Made by a program: the position numbers and the translations under genes
Source: an uncultured Bacteroidota bacterium
Lineage (GTDB): Bacteria > Bacteroidota > Bacteroidia > Chitinophagales > Chitinophagaceae
Direction of reading: 5' to 3'
Assembly (NCBI GenBank): GCA_903904855.1
Contig: CAIVEH010000112.1
Coordinates: 1-53,665 of the forward strand
DNA length: 53,665 nucleotides
In this document: piece by piece, positions 52,553 to 53,665 of the stretch
Layout of the letters: every line of letters begins with the position of its first letter
How positions within the stretch are numbered: position 1 is the stretch's first letter
The notes under the pieces: generated by a model
Seen by the model: the letters and a program-made list of their open reading frames with translations, nothing else
Told to the model about the DNA's origin: nothing
Databases searched by the model: none

Positions 52553-53101
52553 ATGAACGTCTCATTCTTTAACCTTACCCTCCGCTCGCTTACAGCTGAT
52601 GACGGACCCGGATTATTCAATCTGATAGACCGCAACCGGCTACGCCTACGCGACTATTTCCCAGTTACCACAGCTACCATAACCAGCCTGGATGCCTGTT
52701 TTAAATACGTGGATAACAAAATGGAACAGGCCGAAAAAAGAGAACATTTCACTTTCGTTATAGCAGATGATAACAACCATTTGCAGGGTTTGTTTTTTAT
52801 TAAAAATATCGACTGGCGGGTGCCAAAAGGCGAACTGGCCTATTTCATTGATAAAAAGCTGGAAGGAAGAGGCATAATGACCAAAGCTTTAGCTGAAGTC
52901 ATAGACTATGGATTCAATACACTGGCTATGAACAAGCTGTTCCTGGTTACCAGTACAAACAACGTTTCAAGCCGCAAAATTGCTGAGAAAAACGGATTCA
53001 CACTGGAAGGCACACTGAGAAACAATTTCAAGCTTAGTACAGGCGAACTTGTAGATATGGCATACTACGGCATATTGAAAAGTGATAAAATGAAACCCTG
53101 A
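52553..53101 (+). CDS. GNAT acetyltransferase, RimJ/RimL type
   Basis: A 182 aa protein with the RimL-like GNAT core: an N-terminal LTLRSLTADDGPGLFNLIDRNR, strand and turn GELAYFIDKKLEGRGIMTKAL (acetyl-CoA loop EGRGIM, about residues 102-107), LFLVTSTNNVSSRKIAEKNGF and a final DMAYYGIL. This family acetylates N-termini of ribosomal proteins or other small amine substrates; the actual target here is unknown. It is divergent from the SGNH gene, convergent with the next gene, and complete. Confidence 0.9.
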   Translation: MNVSFFNLTLRSLTADDGPGLFNLIDRNRLRLRDYFPVTTATITSLDACFKYVDNKMEQAEKREHFTFVIADDNNHLQGLFFIKNIDWRVPKGELAYFIDKKLEGRGIMTKALAEVIDYGFNTLAMNKLFLVTSTNNVSSRKIAEKNGFTLEGTLRNNFKLSTGELVDMAYYGILKSDKMKP

Positions 53102-53124
53102 GAGCTGGTCTACACTCGAAATAT

Positions 53125-53665
53125 TTATACCTCAACTCCTGCAGCAAACCCTTTCAGCAATCCCATCCATTCGTCATCTGTAAGCCCTAACCATGCAGCA
53201 TTTGCCTTTTCAGTATCCTCCTTATTTTCTGTAGTTTTATCCAGGTGAGCAGTTTCATTCCGTCCGTGATACAGCGCCTTTAGTAATATTTGGTCCCGCT
53301 CTATTACCAAAGTACCGGAAGCTTCGTCTTGTTCGGGCAATTTGGCTGTATAAGTTGGGTTTGCAACTGGTAGCAGATGCACTGCAAAGGTCTCTCTGTT
53401 TTCATCCGGGTAATCATCATATTCCACCGACACTACTACAAACCAGTCATGCTCCGCCCCCACCCTGTAATCAGCCTTTTTACTGATCAGGATATGGTCG
53501 CCTTTCCTGGCTTTTCTGTGCAAAACATGCCCCTTGATATCTGTCAGCTTGAATTGAAAGGAAATATCAGCGCACGATTGCCCCCATTGGTTTACATTCC
53601 ATAATCTTTCTTTGGCATCCACAAACCAATCTTCTGCTTCATCGATATCGGTTGCAGTAATAGCA
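53125..53665 (-). CDS. Unidentified protein, 5' end outside the window
   Basis: The frame is open from the stop at 53125 to the window edge, with coding-like sequence upstream of an internal GTG at 53620-53622 (ATDIDEAEDWFVDAKERLWN). The true start therefore lies beyond the window and the GTG is probably not used. At least 179 residues are visible. They include a beta-rich middle (GDHILISKKADYRVGAEHDW, FVVVSVEYDDYPDENRETFAV) and an acidic, Lys-rich stretch before LGLTDDEWMGLLKGFAAG. No domain is recognised. It converges with the acetyltransferase gene, 23 bp away. Confidence 0.65.
   Translation of the reverse strand, partial: AITATDIDEAEDWFVDAKERLWNVNQWGQSCADISFQFKLTDIKGHVLHRKARKGDHILISKKADYRVGAEHDWFVVVSVEYDDYPDENRETFAVHLLPVANPTYTAKLPEQDEASGTLVIERDQILLKALYHGRNETAHLDKTTENKEDTEKANAAWLGLTDDEWMGLLKGFAAGVEV

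Overview
The window looks like a chromosomal segment of a Bacteroidota member, most likely of the Chitinophagales/Chitinophagaceae type. This is inferred from two proteins with C-terminal type IX secretion (Por) sorting domains, an S46 dipeptidyl-peptidase, -7 promoter boxes of the TAnnTTTG type, generally weak Shine-Dalgarno sequences and the gene complement. No rRNA, tRNA, CRISPR array or complete insertion sequence was found.

Layout. 0.1-8.05 kb: a minus-strand operon of three exported proteins of unknown job (244 aa; a 1690 aa multidomain surface protein; a 694 aa protein with fibronectin-III-like repeats). 8.9-12.1 kb: housekeeping genes, namely a YkgJ-type Cys-cluster protein, ParB and ParA (chromosome segregation) and a UPF0173 metallo-hydrolase. 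12.5-14.25 kb: an ECF-like sigma factor, a single-pass membrane protein (anti-sigma candidate) and a small exported helical protein. 14.3-14.7 kb: a HicAB-type toxin-antitoxin pair. 14.9-26.7 kb: protein degradation and surface functions, with an S46 peptidase, a 2097 aa NHL-propeller/Ig-repeat/T9SS surface protein and an M16 zinc protease. What looks like the 5' fragment of a group II intron sits directly behind the M16 gene's terminator. 26.9-31.2 kb: glmM and aspS. Between them is a two-gene AT-rich cassette (GNAT protein plus a 62 aa partner) bounded by a 76-bp direct duplication of the glmM 3' end. 31.7-36.6 kb: a strongly AT-rich 1638 aa protein with an Mrr-like nuclease domain, a NACHT NTPase and a long C-terminal helical region, which is a candidate anti-phage effector. 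It is followed by 1.1 kb of non-coding repeats and a broken small ORF. 38.1-40.7 kb: a C4 zinc-ribbon coiled-coil protein, a Nif3-family protein and a VapBC-type toxin-antitoxin pair. 40.8-50.3 kb: a heavy-metal efflux locus (small exported protein, TolC-like channel, lipoprotein adaptor, two tandem CzcA/CusA-type RND permeases). 50.4-53.7 kb: a VOC protein, an SGNH hydrolase-PKD-T9SS protein, a RimJ/RimL-type acetyltransferase and an unidentified gene that runs off the window.

Accessory DNA sits in the gaps between conserved genes. The clearest trace of an insertion event is the glmM-tail duplication around the GNAT cassette. The NACHT protein lies next to two same-orientation copies of an 80-bp palindromic repeat that bracket aspS. 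Several minus-strand genes end at short tandem-like tracts of differing sequence. Function calls rest on motifs read directly from the sequence; no database search was possible.
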